64,000 nt of DNA from Thermoplasmata archaeon. Its GTDB lineage: Archaea > Thermoplasmatota > Thermoplasmata > Lutacidiplasmatales > UBA184. A model generated the notes under the pieces. The model was given only the letters and a program-made list of their open reading frames with translations. It ran no database searches and was not told the origin of the DNA. This document shows, one piece after another, positions 8,477-16,990 of the stretch (position 1 is its first letter; each line of letters opens with the position of its first letter). The position numbers and the translations under genes were made by a program. The stretch spans positions 1-64,000 of the forward strand of contig JAKAVQ010000012.1 in NCBI GenBank assembly GCA_021817245.1, written 5' to 3'.

Positions 8477-9460
8477 ATGATGGCTGAGGCGGCTCCGAGG
8501 GAGGAACCCACCTTGCCCACAGCGGCAAGGGGGTGGGGAGAGCTCGTAGAACGATATGTGGAGAAGAGGAGCCAAGAGAGCCTGTCGGTCCACCACCTAC
8601 AGGAGCTACGCCGAGTTCTCAAGAAAGCGGGCCGGGAGCTCGATGGGGCCGGTCTCGCCTGTCTGCCTGCGAAGTTCGCAGACGCTCAGCTGGACTTCTT
8701 GCTGAACGGCCCATGGAGACCAGCTACCGAGAACCAGACCGGCCTTGCGCCGGTGAGCCGTCGGTACCTCGTGTGCATCCTGAACGGCTTCCTGAAGGAG
8801 TCGGGCAACCTGATCGTGGAGCGGCGACGCCTTCGATTCCCTCGTTCTGGCGTGCGTCCCCTGCTCGCATTGACACCGGAGGAGGCGAGCCGGTTGCTCG
8901 ATGTGGCCGCTACGTTCGGCATCGTTACGCACGCAGTGGTCGCCTTCGAGCTGCTGATGGGTCTTCGGCGCAGCGAGGTCCGACGTATAACTCAAGCCGA
9001 CCTTGCGGAGCGGTTTCTCCGAGTGCACGGGAAGGGGCGCGCGGGCGGCAAGGTCCGAATGGTTCCCTACCATCCCGAGATCCTGCGGATCTTGCCCTCC
9101 CTACTCGAGCATCGACGACAAGTCGTGCAAGGTTACCGCGGCCCCGACCCGGGGTATCTCTTCGTCCGCCAAAGCTCGAAGGGACTCGCAGTGTGGTCTC
9201 GCAGCTGGCTGGACGAACGAATCATGCAGCCCGCCTTCGAGGCCGCGTCCGTGCGCCGGGCATGGAATTTGCACCACGCTCTTCGACGGACCTGCGGCCG
9301 GACGATGTGGAAGAACGGGGTGCCGATCGAGACGGTCAGCAAGATCCTCGGCCACGCCGACGTCCGGATGACGATGCGGTACCTCGCGATCGACCAGGAC
9401 GACATGGCTCAGGCGATGGAGGTCCTCGGACGCGTTCTGCCGGGGGCTCGGGCTGCCTAG
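8477..9460 (+). CDS. Tyrosine recombinase/integrase
   Basis: A 327-residue protein with an N-terminal SAM-like core-binding domain (about residues 20-120) and a C-terminal catalytic domain. Catalytic residues visible are Arg164 (GLRRSE), His267 and Arg270/271 (HHALRRTCGR), His in ILGHADVRMT, and the nucleophile Tyr302 (MRYLAI). The set is complete, so the enzyme is probably active. Two ATG codons (8477, 8480) are possible starts. The divergent neighbour encodes a ribbon-helix-helix protein. It lies at the right end of the low-GC left island and may be its integrase, although no flanking tRNA gene is seen here. Confidence 0.85.
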   Translation: MMAEAAPREEPTLPTAARGWGELVERYVEKRSQESLSVHHLQELRRVLKKAGRELDGAGLACLPAKFADAQLDFLLNGPWRPATENQTGLAPVSRRYLVCILNGFLKESGNLIVERRRLRFPRSGVRPLLALTPEEASRLLDVAATFGIVTHAVVAFELLMGLRRSEVRRITQADLAERFLRVHGKGRAGGKVRMVPYHPEILRILPSLLEHRRQVVQGYRGPDPGYLFVRQSSKGLAVWSRSWLDERIMQPAFEAASVRRAWNLHHALRRTCGRTMWKNGVPIETVSKILGHADVRMTMRYLAIDQDDMAQAMEVLGRVLPGARAA

Positions 9461-9511
9461 GAGACCACGATGAGCGGGCCAAATCGGGCACTTTCTCTGA
9501 CGGGACGGCCT

Positions 9512-9533
9512 CGAATCCGGCCGAGCCCATCCG
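9512..9533 (+). repeat. 22-base direct repeat, copy A
   Basis: Identical over 22 bases to 10631-10652. It lies 52 bases after the recombinase stop codon. It begins CGAATCCGG and ends AGCCCATCCG. See the finding for the arrangement of the two copies. Confidence 0.7.
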
Positions 9534-9678
9534 CTGCCGGCTCAACGCAGTTCGAGCCCGCCCGTCCGCCCACGCGATCCCGTTCGGCGAGTGCGAATCG
9601 GCACGGTGCTGAGCGGGTTCGATGGATGGGTCAGTCGATCGCCCTCCGGGCGCTCGAACCGGGGTGACCCTGAGCCGG

Positions 9679-9699
9679 CCCCGCCCGACCTGGGCGGGG
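9679..9699. terminator. Perfect GC hairpin, terminator-like
   Basis: An 8-base-pair perfect stem CCCCGCCC/GGGCGGGG with a 5-base loop, followed by TCGCTTTACC. It separates the recombinase from the methyltransferase gene at 9734. Archaeal termination usually relies on T-runs rather than hairpins, so the role is uncertain. Confidence 0.35.
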
Positions 9700-9733
9700 T
9701 CGCTTTACCCCCGGAGGCCATGCATCCCGTGGA

Positions 9734-10537
9734 ATGGTGGATCGCAGCGACCTTGACGCGCTCTTGACCAAAGCTGCCCGCCATCCGATCCGAGGTTGGG
9801 ACTTCCGTTGGCTCCGCGAGGAGGGTCGATTCCGGGAGGATCCCCTGCCCTGGAACTACCTCGAAATGGTCGCAGGGAGAGCGCACCGCTCCCCGGACCT
9901 CCTCGACCTCGGTACGGGTGGCGGAGAACTGCTCGCCACGATCTCTCCGCACCCACCCCTCACTGTGGCCACGGAGTCCTACCCGCCGAACGTCAGAGTC
10001 GCGGCGCAACGATTGGCCCCGATGGGGATCCACGTCGTGCAGACATCGGGCGCGCCCGATAACAACGAACAGCGCGGCATCGGATCGAAGGGCTCTTTGC
10101 CGTTCCGAGCCGGTTCGTTCCACTTGGTGGTCGACCGCAACGAGGCCTACCTCGCGCGGGACGTCGCTCGAGTGCTCGCACCGGGCGGAGTGTTTCTGAC
10201 AGAACAGAGCGGAAGCGCAGAAATCCCCGAATTCTACCGTCTCTTTGGAATGGATCCTCCCCCAGATCCGAGCCCTCGCTGGGATCTCGGCCTGGCGACG
10301 GCACAGGTCGTCGCGGCGGGGCTCGACCCGCTCGGCGGGGGCGAAGCAACCTCTGCGATGAACTTCCACGACGTGGGAGCCCTCGCGTGGTATCTCATGG
10401 CCGCTCCGTGGGTACTCCCGGGGTTCTCGGTGGAACGGTACCGCCCGCGACTCGAACAGCTCCACTCCAAGATCGCGGACCACGGTCCGATACGCATTCC
10501 ACGCTATGCGTTCTGGCTGGAAGCCCGGAAGGAATGA
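9734..10537 (+). CDS. Class I SAM-dependent methyltransferase
   Basis: A 267-residue protein. The glycine-rich motif I DLGTGGGELLATI (about residues 57-69) and the acidic strand end (VATESYPPN) form the SAM-binding Rossmann fold; the later LPFRAGSFHLVVDRNEAY and RVLAPGGVFLTEQ correspond to motifs Post-I to III of UbiE/Methyltransf_11-like enzymes. The substrate cannot be predicted. The ATG at 9734 has no strong upstream purine run. The gene is flanked on both sides by copies of a 22-base repeat (9512-9533, 10631-10652). Confidence 0.8.
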   Translation: MVDRSDLDALLTKAARHPIRGWDFRWLREEGRFREDPLPWNYLEMVAGRAHRSPDLLDLGTGGGELLATISPHPPLTVATESYPPNVRVAAQRLAPMGIHVVQTSGAPDNNEQRGIGSKGSLPFRAGSFHLVVDRNEAYLARDVARVLAPGGVFLTEQSGSAEIPEFYRLFGMDPPPDPSPRWDLGLATAQVVAAGLDPLGGGEATSAMNFHDVGALAWYLMAAPWVLPGFSVERYRPRLEQLHSKIADHGPIRIPRYAFWLEARKE

Positions 10538-10630
10538 CCCCGGGATTGCCGACGCCACCCGCGCAGAAGATGGCTGCCCGTCCACCCACCGGTGCGGTGC
10601 CAGCGCTAGCGGGTTCGAAGCCGTTCCGTC

Positions 10631-10652
10631 CGAATCCGGCCGAGCCCATCCG
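10631..10652 (+). repeat. 22-base direct repeat, copy B
   Basis: Identical to 9512-9533, same orientation, 93 bases after the methyltransferase stop codon. Confidence 0.7.
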
Positions 10653-10796
10653 ACAAGGGCGCCATACAACAGCATCGGCGAAGTGGAGCGACGATTGACT
10701 CGCGACGAGGAACCTACGAGCGGGCACGCTCCACCACCACCCGTGCCGGTGAATGTCGCCGAGCCGGATCCGGCCCAGGAGACGGAGCGCTCGGGT

Positions 10797-11768
10797 CTAG
10801 CCCACGCGCGACAGCACGGTACGGGCCCGCATCGTGATCATCTTGCTCGGTCGGCCCGCTTCCTCGAAGGCCAACGGATTCGGGCGACGGTTCGGGTGTT
10901 CGGCGAACCAGCGAGCGGACTCCGGGTCCGGGTCCGTCTGAACCGCGTCGAGCTTCCACTTCCCGTCTTTTCCCCGCTTCGAGCGGAGTAGCTCGAGCGC
11001 GTAGCCGAGGCGGCGGTCGCTCCCGTAACCCAGCGCGGTCAGACAGTCGAGGCCCACCAGCAGGTCGTAGTAGTAGTGCGTCGGCCAGTGAAAGCGGTAC
11101 CACGGCTCGTAGCGCTCGCCTTGCTGGTGCAACTCTCGCTCGAGGTAGTACTCCGCGGCCCGCTCGACCACAGTCTTCATCGAGTTCGTCCACTTCTCGC
11201 GCGGGTACACGGCGAACGCCCCGAGCCCTTCCCACGCGTCGAGTGTCCGACTCGTCGCAGGACCTTCGGTGGAGAACCGGCACGACCAGCCCCCCTTCGG
11301 ATGCGCGGTCTTCACCAGCCACTCCATCGTCTGTCGGACCCGAGAATCCTCCGCGTACCCGAGCCGGATCAGTGCCCGAGCCATGTTGGCCGTGAAGCAG
11401 TGGTGCCCCTTGCCCTTCCCGAGGCCACCTACCCCGCCGCCGGCGAGCGGGGATTTCGCCATCCAGTACTCGCTCGACTGGCGCACCTCGGGAATCTCAC
11501 GCGTCGCGCCCAGGTCAGCGAGGGCGAGCATGTTCCAGTGGGTCCCGAGGAAGCGGGGCTCCGTCCGTCCGCCGTCGCGCACCCACCAGCCCGACGGGCT
11601 CCGACGAGAGAGCATCTCCCGGACCCACGGATCTTGCGGGATCTCCTGCCGAGCGGCACGAGCCTCCGGATCGGACGGTCGCCGCCCCATCACGTGGGTG
11701 AGGGTGAGATACCGGATCGACGGTTGGCTCGGCTCGAGTAGCCAGTTCAGAACTGGGTCGAGCGGCAC
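10797..11768 (-). CDS. Alpha-toroid (prenyltransferase/squalene cyclase-like) protein
   Basis: A 323-residue protein. It contains repeated helical-hairpin segments such as SGWWVRDGG, KGHHCFTANMARALIRLGY, PKGGWSCRF, DAWEGLGAF and YYYDLLVGLDCLTALGYGSD, which resemble the alpha6/alpha6 toroid of terpene cyclases and protein prenyltransferases. The DxDD catalytic motif of squalene cyclases is not evident, so enzyme activity is unproven; related archaeal proteins are annotated only as prenyltransferase-like. The GTG at 11768 is preferred to further upstream codons because a TATA-like GGAATAAGTA lies at 11800-11791, giving a leaderless start, and the upstream extension is low-complexity Arg/Gly. 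Confidence 0.65.
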   Translation of the reverse strand: MPLDPVLNWLLEPSQPSIRYLTLTHVMGRRPSDPEARAARQEIPQDPWVREMLSRRSPSGWWVRDGGRTEPRFLGTHWNMLALADLGATREIPEVRQSSEYWMAKSPLAGGGVGGLGKGKGHHCFTANMARALIRLGYAEDSRVRQTMEWLVKTAHPKGGWSCRFSTEGPATSRTLDAWEGLGAFAVYPREKWTNSMKTVVERAAEYYLERELHQQGERYEPWYRFHWPTHYYYDLLVGLDCLTALGYGSDRRLGYALELLRSKRGKDGKWKLDAVQTDPDPESARWFAEHPNRRPNPLAFEEAGRPSKMITMRARTVLSRVG

Positions 11769-11790
11769 GGTGCCTGAGAAGACCGGTCGA

Positions 11791-11800
11791 TACTTATTCC
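11791..11800 (-). promoter_or_regulatory. TATA-like box for the alpha-toroid gene
   Basis: GGAATAAGTA on the minus strand, 23-32 bases before the GTG start at 11768. Confidence 0.5.
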
Positions 11801-12040
11801 CTGAGAACCGCCTCGCCGGAACCGCGAGAGAGGCCGGCTCGGCTCCCCATCCTACTTTTCGCACGGTCCCGGCTTCTTTACTTCCGCGATTGGCGCGACG
11901 CCAAGCCCCATCGAGAGGCGCCGGAAGGGCGAAGGGTCGCCCTCGCCGGGTCCTCCCCCGCCGCGGGTCCGACGCGAGCGCGCGCGGCACTCCCCGCCCA
12001 ACCCCTCGCTGCCCCGCGCGACCGGTGGACCGGCCGCGCG

Positions 12041-12757
12041 TCACGGCGCGGAGAGCGCGAGGGTCATCCGTTTGTGCCGGGCACCCTTGTTCTCGATGCC
12101 GAGAAGTCTCGCGGCGCCAACCTCGCCGGTCGACCGGACGTGGGTCCCGCCGTCGGCCTGCACGTCAAACCCCTCGATATCGATGAGACGGATCGTTTCG
12201 ACGTCGGGGACGAGGTGGGCGGCGACCCGGACCAGGGACGGGTCGCGGCCGAGCTCCTCGCGCGCGACGAACCGCACGCGCACCGGAAGATTCCGCCGGA
12301 CGACGTCGTTGATTCCCTCGACGAGCTGGTCGGCGATCTCGCGGGAGAACTCCGGCAGGGAGAAGTCCATCCGTGCCCGGTCGGTGTAGATCTGGCCCCC
12401 GGTGATCGTCGAGCCGAACCGGCGATAGACGGCCCCGCTCAGGATGTGGAGGGCGGTGTGGTGACGCATGTGGGCGAAGCGACGGTCCCAATCGATCCGA
12501 CCCCGGACCGCGGTCCCGACCGGTGGCCCGTCGGTGTCAAGGCGGTGCACCACACCGGCGGGACCCTTGGCGACATCCACCACGTGGAACGCCCGTCCGC
12601 GCGGGTCGGTCAGCACTCCGGTGTCGTTCGGCTGGCCACCGCCGGACGGATAGAACGCCGTCGTCCCGAGGACCACCGACGGCCCTTCGGAAGCGATCAC
12701 TTGGGACTCGAACTCGGCCCGGTAGGCGTCGTGAAGGTAGAGGTCGTCGTCGCTCAC
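12041..12757 (-). CDS. alaX: Alanyl-tRNA editing protein AlaX-like
   Basis: A 238-residue stand-alone trans-editing factor that deacylates mischarged Ser- or Gly-tRNA(Ala). It has the beta-barrel-like N-terminus with FYPSGGGQPNDTG, the metal-binding HxxxH of MRHHTALHILSG (about residues 85-96), GGQIYTDRARMDFS, and the C-terminal GGTHVRSTGEVG. In most AlaX and AlaRS editing domains a Cys precedes GGTH and binds zinc; here that position is Asp (QADGGTHV), so metal binding may be altered. Length fits the medium AlaX type. The GTG at 12757 begins the conserved part; the longer open frame upstream is low complexity and excluded. Confidence 0.88.
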   Translation of the reverse strand: MSDDDLYLHDAYRAEFESQVIASEGPSVVLGTTAFYPSGGGQPNDTGVLTDPRGRAFHVVDVAKGPAGVVHRLDTDGPPVGTAVRGRIDWDRRFAHMRHHTALHILSGAVYRRFGSTITGGQIYTDRARMDFSLPEFSREIADQLVEGINDVVRRNLPVRVRFVAREELGRDPSLVRVAAHLVPDVETIRLIDIEGFDVQADGGTHVRSTGEVGAARLLGIENKGARHKRMTLALSAP

Positions 12758-13184
12758 GGAAACGGGACCGCTCCCCCGGCCACTCCCGCCTTTCCCGGAA
12801 ACGTGACGGCCCTTAACCTTCGTTCCCCCACCGACCTCTCCGTCGCGCTCCTTCCCCGGAGCCCAAGTTGAGCGGGGACGCGTCGGTCGGTCCGGCCGAC
12901 TCCAGCCGGCGACGCGACCTGCGCGGAGGGTCGCCCGTGCGTGACGTCCTCCGGACCCACCCCCCGGCCCCGGGATCTCGTTCGACATCGAGGAGAAGGG
13001 AGGAGAGGCGGGCGGGGCGAGGGGATGGGACTTCGAGCGTCGGAGCGCTTGTCGCCCAATCTCGGGCGTGGTCGTTCGAAGGTCGAACGGAGGCCCGTGG
13101 TCTCGGGCAGACCGGGATCTACCCAGGAGAGGCAGATCCGCGTTCCCCACACCTTATGCGGGCGCTCTGCCCGGCCCTTCGTCC
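12758..13184. other. Divergent intergenic region between alaX and the threonine synthase gene
   Basis: No gene is supported. On the minus strand GGTTAAGG (12818-12811) may serve alaX. A perfect 6-base inverted repeat GTTCGA-AGG-TCGAAC lies at 13074-13088. CCTTATGC (13152-13159) is a TATA-like box 26 bases before the thrC-type gene. Confidence 0.45.
13152..13159 (+). promoter_or_regulatory. TATA-like box for the threonine synthase gene
   Basis: CCTTATGC, 26-33 bases before the GTG start at 13185. Confidence 0.45.
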
Positions 13185-14378
13185 GTGACCGACACCGGCT
13201 CTCTCCTAGAAACCCTGGTCTGCCGGGCGTGCTCGAGCGAGTGCGACCCGTCACGAGCCGTCGGCACCTGTCCCCAATGCGGCCACACGCTCTTCGCGGA
13301 GTACGCTCTCGACCGGCTCGACGGCCGCGCCTGGGCCGCCGCGCTCCGCGGACGGGGTCCGTCGATCTGGCGGTTCCGGGAGCTCCTCCCCGTCCGCCAC
13401 TCGGAAGCGATCGTCACGCTGGGCGAGGGCGCGACCCCTATCCTCCCGCTCCCCGAGGTCCCGGAGGCGACGGGAATCGAGGTCGCGCTGAAGGACGACG
13501 GCGGACTACCGACCGGGTCGTTCAAGGCACGGGGGATGGCGGTGGCGGTCTCCCGGGCGACCGAGCTCGGCCGGCGTCGCATGTTCGTGCCGAGCGCGGG
13601 GAACGCCGCCGTAGCGCTCTCCGCGTACGGCGCGCGGGCGGGGGCCTCCGTCCGAGTGTACCTGCCCGAGAGCACCCCCGCCGCGATGCGCGAGGCGTGC
13701 GTCCTCTTCGGGGCCGAGGTCATCGCGGTGCCCGGGACGATCCGGGAGGCCGGCGAGGTCGGCCGGGCGCGCGAACGGGACGTCGGGTCGTTCGATATGT
13801 CGACTTTGCGCGAGCCTTACCGACTCGAAGGAAAGAAGACGATGGGCCTCGAGATCTTCGAGCAGACGACCGCCGAGACGTTCCCGAACGCCATCGTCTA
13901 CCCGACCGGTGGCGGCACCGGTCTCGTCGGAATGGCGAAAGCGTTCGAGGAGCTCGGAGCGCTCGGTCTCCTCGAGCGGGGGCCACGACTCTATGCGGTC
14001 CAACCCGAAGGGTGCGCGCCGGTCGTTCGGGCGCTCTCCGAGGGGACCGACCGGGTCCGCCCTTGGGAGTCCCCCCAGACCGTCGCGCCGGGACTCAAGG
14101 TCCCGGCGCCGTTCGCCTCGGAGCGGATCCTTGAGGCGGTGCGCGCGAGCCGCGGCGGAGGAGTGACGGTCTCGGACCGCGAGATCGTCCGGTCGATGCG
14201 GGTACTGGCCGGACGGTACGGGATCTCGGTCTCTCCGGAGGCGGCGGCCCCGTACGCTGCGCTCGCGGAGCTCGTCCGTCGGGGCACGATCCGCCCGGGG
14301 GAGCGGGTCCTTCTCTACGGGACCGGGACCGGCCTCGCGTTCTCGGCGGAGGCGCTCGAACGAGGGCTCGTCGGGTAA
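13185..14378 (+). CDS. thrC: Threonine synthase family PLP enzyme
   Basis: A 397-residue fold-type II PLP enzyme that would convert O-phosphohomoserine to threonine and phosphate. The N-terminus has a zinc-ribbon-like CRACSSECDP..GTCPQCG (residues 9-33), common in archaeal threonine synthases. The PLP Lys is Lys114 in TGSFKARGM, and the phosphate-binding glycine loop is PTGGGTGLVGM (about residues 236-246). The GTG at 13185 places the start just before the ribbon and downstream of a TATA-like box; the longer upstream frame is rejected. It is monocistronic, convergent with the reductase at 14402. A related PLP lyase (for example a diaminopropionate or threonine dehydratase-type activity) cannot be wholly excluded. 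Confidence 0.85.
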   Translation: MTDTGSLLETLVCRACSSECDPSRAVGTCPQCGHTLFAEYALDRLDGRAWAAALRGRGPSIWRFRELLPVRHSEAIVTLGEGATPILPLPEVPEATGIEVALKDDGGLPTGSFKARGMAVAVSRATELGRRRMFVPSAGNAAVALSAYGARAGASVRVYLPESTPAAMREACVLFGAEVIAVPGTIREAGEVGRARERDVGSFDMSTLREPYRLEGKKTMGLEIFEQTTAETFPNAIVYPTGGGTGLVGMAKAFEELGALGLLERGPRLYAVQPEGCAPVVRALSEGTDRVRPWESPQTVAPGLKVPAPFASERILEAVRASRGGGVTVSDREIVRSMRVLAGRYGISVSPEAAAPYAALAELVRRGTIRPGERVLLYGTGTGLAFSAEALERGLVG

Positions 14379-14401
14379 GGGGGTGCGACCGGTCCCCCGA
14401 C

Positions 14402-15049
14402 TCACCGGCGCAGCACCTTGAAACCGATGTTGAAATTGCCGAGCCGCTGCGCGGTCTTCACCCACAGGACCGCGAGCTCCTCGAGCTGGCGGGCCCCGTC
14501 GAGCCCGCCGATGTCGATCACGGAGGGCCAGCCGAAGGCGTGCAGGATCCCTTCGACCGTCCGCTTCGCTGCCGCGTCGTCGCCGCAGACGAACATGTCC
14601 GGCGGCCCGCCCGGGAACGAGGGGCGGAAGAAGTGGGTGTGACCGATCGTGTTGAACGCCTTCACGACCCGGGCCTTCGGCAAGAGGCGCTGCACTTCCT
14701 CGGCACCCGAGGTCGTGTGGCCGACCGCAAGCCCCGGGGGGCCCTCCTCCCGGAAGACGAGCGGATTGGTCGCGTCGATCACGACCTTCCCGTCGAACCG
14801 GTCGATCCCCGCCGTCCGGATCGCCTCGGCGGTCGCGACGCCGAGGGTCGCGAGGACGATCACCTCGCCGAACGCGGCGGCGTCCGAAAACCGGCCGACG
14901 GTAGCCTTCTTGCCGACGCCGTTCGCCCAGTCCGCGAGGTTCGGACGGGACGGGTGCCGGGTGCCCAGGCAGACCTCGTGGCCGAGCGCGACGAACCCGG
15001 TCCCGAGCGACCGCGCGACGTCCCCGCTGCCGAGCAGGCCGACCTTCAT
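14402..15049 (-). CDS. NADPH/F420-dependent oxidoreductase-like dinucleotide-binding protein
   Basis: A 215-residue protein with an N-terminal Rossmann motif MKVGLLGSGDVARSLG and the order LGTRHP (residues 30-35, NADP phosphate-binding type), VIVLATLGV, KVVIDATNPL, ARVVKAFNTIGHTHF, GDDAAAKRTV and C-terminal helix LEELAVLW. This is the pattern of the F420H2:NADP+ oxidoreductase/NAD(P)-binding family. It would shuttle hydride between NADP and a deazaflavin or other acceptor; the exact acceptor is not determinable. It is convergent with thrC (23-base gap) and downstream of the HNH gene on the same strand. Confidence 0.8.
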   Translation of the reverse strand: MKVGLLGSGDVARSLGTGFVALGHEVCLGTRHPSRPNLADWANGVGKKATVGRFSDAAAFGEVIVLATLGVATAEAIRTAGIDRFDGKVVIDATNPLVFREEGPPGLAVGHTTSGAEEVQRLLPKARVVKAFNTIGHTHFFRPSFPGGPPDMFVCGDDAAAKRTVEGILHAFGWPSVIDIGGLDGARQLEELAVLWVKTAQRLGNFNIGFKVLRR

Positions 15050-15083
15050 GAGCCGCTCCGGGCGCGCATTCCCCCGCGGCCCT

Positions 15084-15545
15084 TCAAGTTTCGCGCGCGG
15101 GGGTCGCTTTTCCCGGGGTGCCCCCCGCCCCGCGCGCGCGCAGGAACGCCTGCGTCTTGCCCCGGTGGCAGTCGCGGCAAACCGTCTGCAGGTTCGAATA
15201 CTCGAGCGCCGCGCCGCCCCGCGCGATCTCGAGGATGTGATCGACGTCGAGCTCGCGGGCGCGCCGCCGGGTGCCGCAAATGCGGCACCGGTAGCGGTCG
15301 CGCAGCATGACGTAGGAGCGGGCCGAGTCCCAGAAGTAGTGGCCGTGGAACCTCCAGCGGCATCGGCGCGAACAGTACGGCGTTCGGTGGCTCGGGAGCG
15401 CGACCCCGCACTCGACGCACTTCGCCGCGTGGCGGGCGTCGGCCCTCCGCCGGGCCCCGTCCGAGAACCACGCCGACGAGAGGGCGAGGATGCGGCCGTT
15501 CGCCTCGACCCGGACCCCGGCGGTGTCGGGGGAAGCTTTCGGCAT
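15084..15545 (-). CDS. HNH endonuclease with zinc-binding motifs
   Basis: A 153-residue protein. The HNH beta-beta-alpha-metal core is visible as YRCRICG..ARELDVDHILEIARGGAALEYSNLQTVCRDCHRGKTQ (about residues 92-137), with His-Asn-His type residues and two CxxC zinc pairs. An N-terminal CVECG..PYCSRRC treble-clef-like cluster precedes it. Such small HNH proteins cut DNA and occur as solitary genes or mobile elements. It is encoded alone between the reductase gene and a divergent permease; no methyltransferase partner is present. Confidence 0.85.
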   Translation of the reverse strand: MPKASPDTAGVRVEANGRILALSSAWFSDGARRRADARHAAKCVECGVALPSHRTPYCSRRCRWRFHGHYFWDSARSYVMLRDRYRCRICGTRRRARELDVDHILEIARGGAALEYSNLQTVCRDCHRGKTQAFLRARGAGGTPGKATPARET

Positions 15546-15673
15546 GGGTCCGGGACCCCGCGGTCCGGTTCTTGACCCTTCGCCTCGACGAGCGCCCTAT
15601 GTAGGGCGGTCGGCTTGACGCGGACCGCGGGAGGGGGAGCACGAACGTCGTAGCGGCCGGGCTGCTTCTCGGC

Positions 15674-16948
15674 GTGGTCGGGGCCGTGATCGCCCGCCAG
15701 CTCCTCGGCCGGGGCCCCGGCGTCTGGACGATCTTCCTCGCGGGGGCGTTCCTGACCGTGGCCACCGGCGCTCTGAGCGTCGCGGGCGCGGAGTCCGCAC
15801 TCGCGGGGGCCGCGCCGGTCCTTCTCTTCCTGTTCTCGCTGTTCTTGTTCGCCGGCGCGCTCGAGAGGGCGGGAGCCCTCGATCACCTCGCGCGGTGGAT
15901 CGTCGGTCGGGCGGACCGGGCCGAGAACCTCCCCGCCGTCGTCTTCGTCGGGTTCGGCATCCTGTCGGCGTTCCTCGTGAACGACGCCCTCGTGCTGATC
16001 GGGGTCCCGCTCGTCCTCACGGTCGCCCGACGGGTCCGAACGGACCCCAGACCGCTCCTCCTCACGCTCGCGTTCGCGGTGACCGTCGGGAGCGTCCTCA
16101 CGCCGTTCGGGAACCCGCAGAACCTCCTCGTGGCCGTGGGGAGCGGCCTCGCGGACCCGGTGACGACGTTCCTGCGCTACCTGCTCCTCCCCACGGTCGT
16201 CAACCTCGCGGTCGGGGCGTGGTACCTTCGCCGCGTGTTCGGCCCCGGGGTCGCGCCAGGACGCGACCGGCTCGACGACGGGCTCGAGGAGGCGCCCCCG
16301 CTGTTCCCGCCGAGCGGCTGGGGCGGCCGGCTCTACCGGTCGCCGGTCCTCTACGTCTTTCCCGGCACGCTGCTCGTCGCCATCACGCTCGACCTCGCCT
16401 CCGCGATCTCCCACGGGCCGACCGTGCCGCTCTGGGAGACGACCGGGGCCGGGGCGATCCTTCTCCTGCTCCTCTCGCCCGGCCGCCGTCCGATCGTCGA
16501 GCGGGTCGACTGGACGATCCTCCTCCTCTTCGTCGGTCTCTTCGTCGTGGTCGCGAGCGCGGTCCGGGGCGGGGTGATCGGCTCGGTCGAGAGCCACTTC
16601 CCGATCGCGGGACCGGGCGCTCCCGTCGCCTCCCTTGCCGCCATCATGGGGACGTCGGTCCTCGGTGCCCAGGTCGTCAGCAACGTTCCCTGGGTGGGGC
16701 TCCAGATCCCCCTCCTCGCCGGCCTCGGCTTTGGACCGGGCACGCCGGTCGCCTGGATGGCGCTCGCGGCCTCGAGCACCCTCGCGGGCAACGTGACCCT
16801 CCTCGGCGCGGCGAGCAACCTCATCGTGGTCGAGCTCGCCGAGAAGGAGGGGGTCTCGATCCGCCTCGGGACGTTCGTCCGGTACGGCCTCCCGCTCTCC
16901 GCGATCTGCCTCGCGGTCGTCTTCGTGCTGCTCGCTCTCGGCCTCTGA
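15674..16948 (+). CDS. ArsB/NhaD-type (ion transporter superfamily) permease
   Basis: A membrane protein of about 424 residues with 11-12 predicted helices in two halves. NDALVLIGVPLVL and FGNPQNLLVAVGSG in the first half and SNVPWVGLQIPLL and LGAASNLIVVELA in the second are the paired re-entrant motifs of the ArsB/NhaD/CitMHS ion transporter superfamily. The substrate (arsenite, Na+/H+ or a carboxylate) cannot be assigned; there are no ars genes nearby. The first standard start codon is GTG at 15674, but the frame and hydrophobic character extend upstream to about 15641 after a strong GGGAGGGGGAG, so a non-standard start a few codons earlier is possible. Confidence 0.75.
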   Translation: MVGAVIARQLLGRGPGVWTIFLAGAFLTVATGALSVAGAESALAGAAPVLLFLFSLFLFAGALERAGALDHLARWIVGRADRAENLPAVVFVGFGILSAFLVNDALVLIGVPLVLTVARRVRTDPRPLLLTLAFAVTVGSVLTPFGNPQNLLVAVGSGLADPVTTFLRYLLLPTVVNLAVGAWYLRRVFGPGVAPGRDRLDDGLEEAPPLFPPSGWGGRLYRSPVLYVFPGTLLVAITLDLASAISHGPTVPLWETTGAGAILLLLLSPGRRPIVERVDWTILLLFVGLFVVVASAVRGGVIGSVESHFPIAGPGAPVASLAAIMGTSVLGAQVVSNVPWVGLQIPLLAGLGFGPGTPVAWMALAASSTLAGNVTLLGAASNLIVVELAEKEGVSIRLGTFVRYGLPLSAICLAVVFVLLALGL

Positions 16949-16990
16949 CCGGACGGAATCGCCAAATCGCCCGCGGTCTACCCGCGATCG

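Noticed and set aside
9499-9533. Resemblance of the 22-base repeat region to the 3' end of a tRNA gene (TCGAATCC then CGAGCCCA)
   Set aside because: The T-stem does not pair and no 5' half with a matching acceptor stem is found, so it is not a tRNA or clear tRNA remnant.
12041-13150. A 369-residue long form of AlaX
   Set aside because: The upstream 131 codons are low-complexity Arg/Gly/Pro, and conserved sequence begins at GTG 12757.
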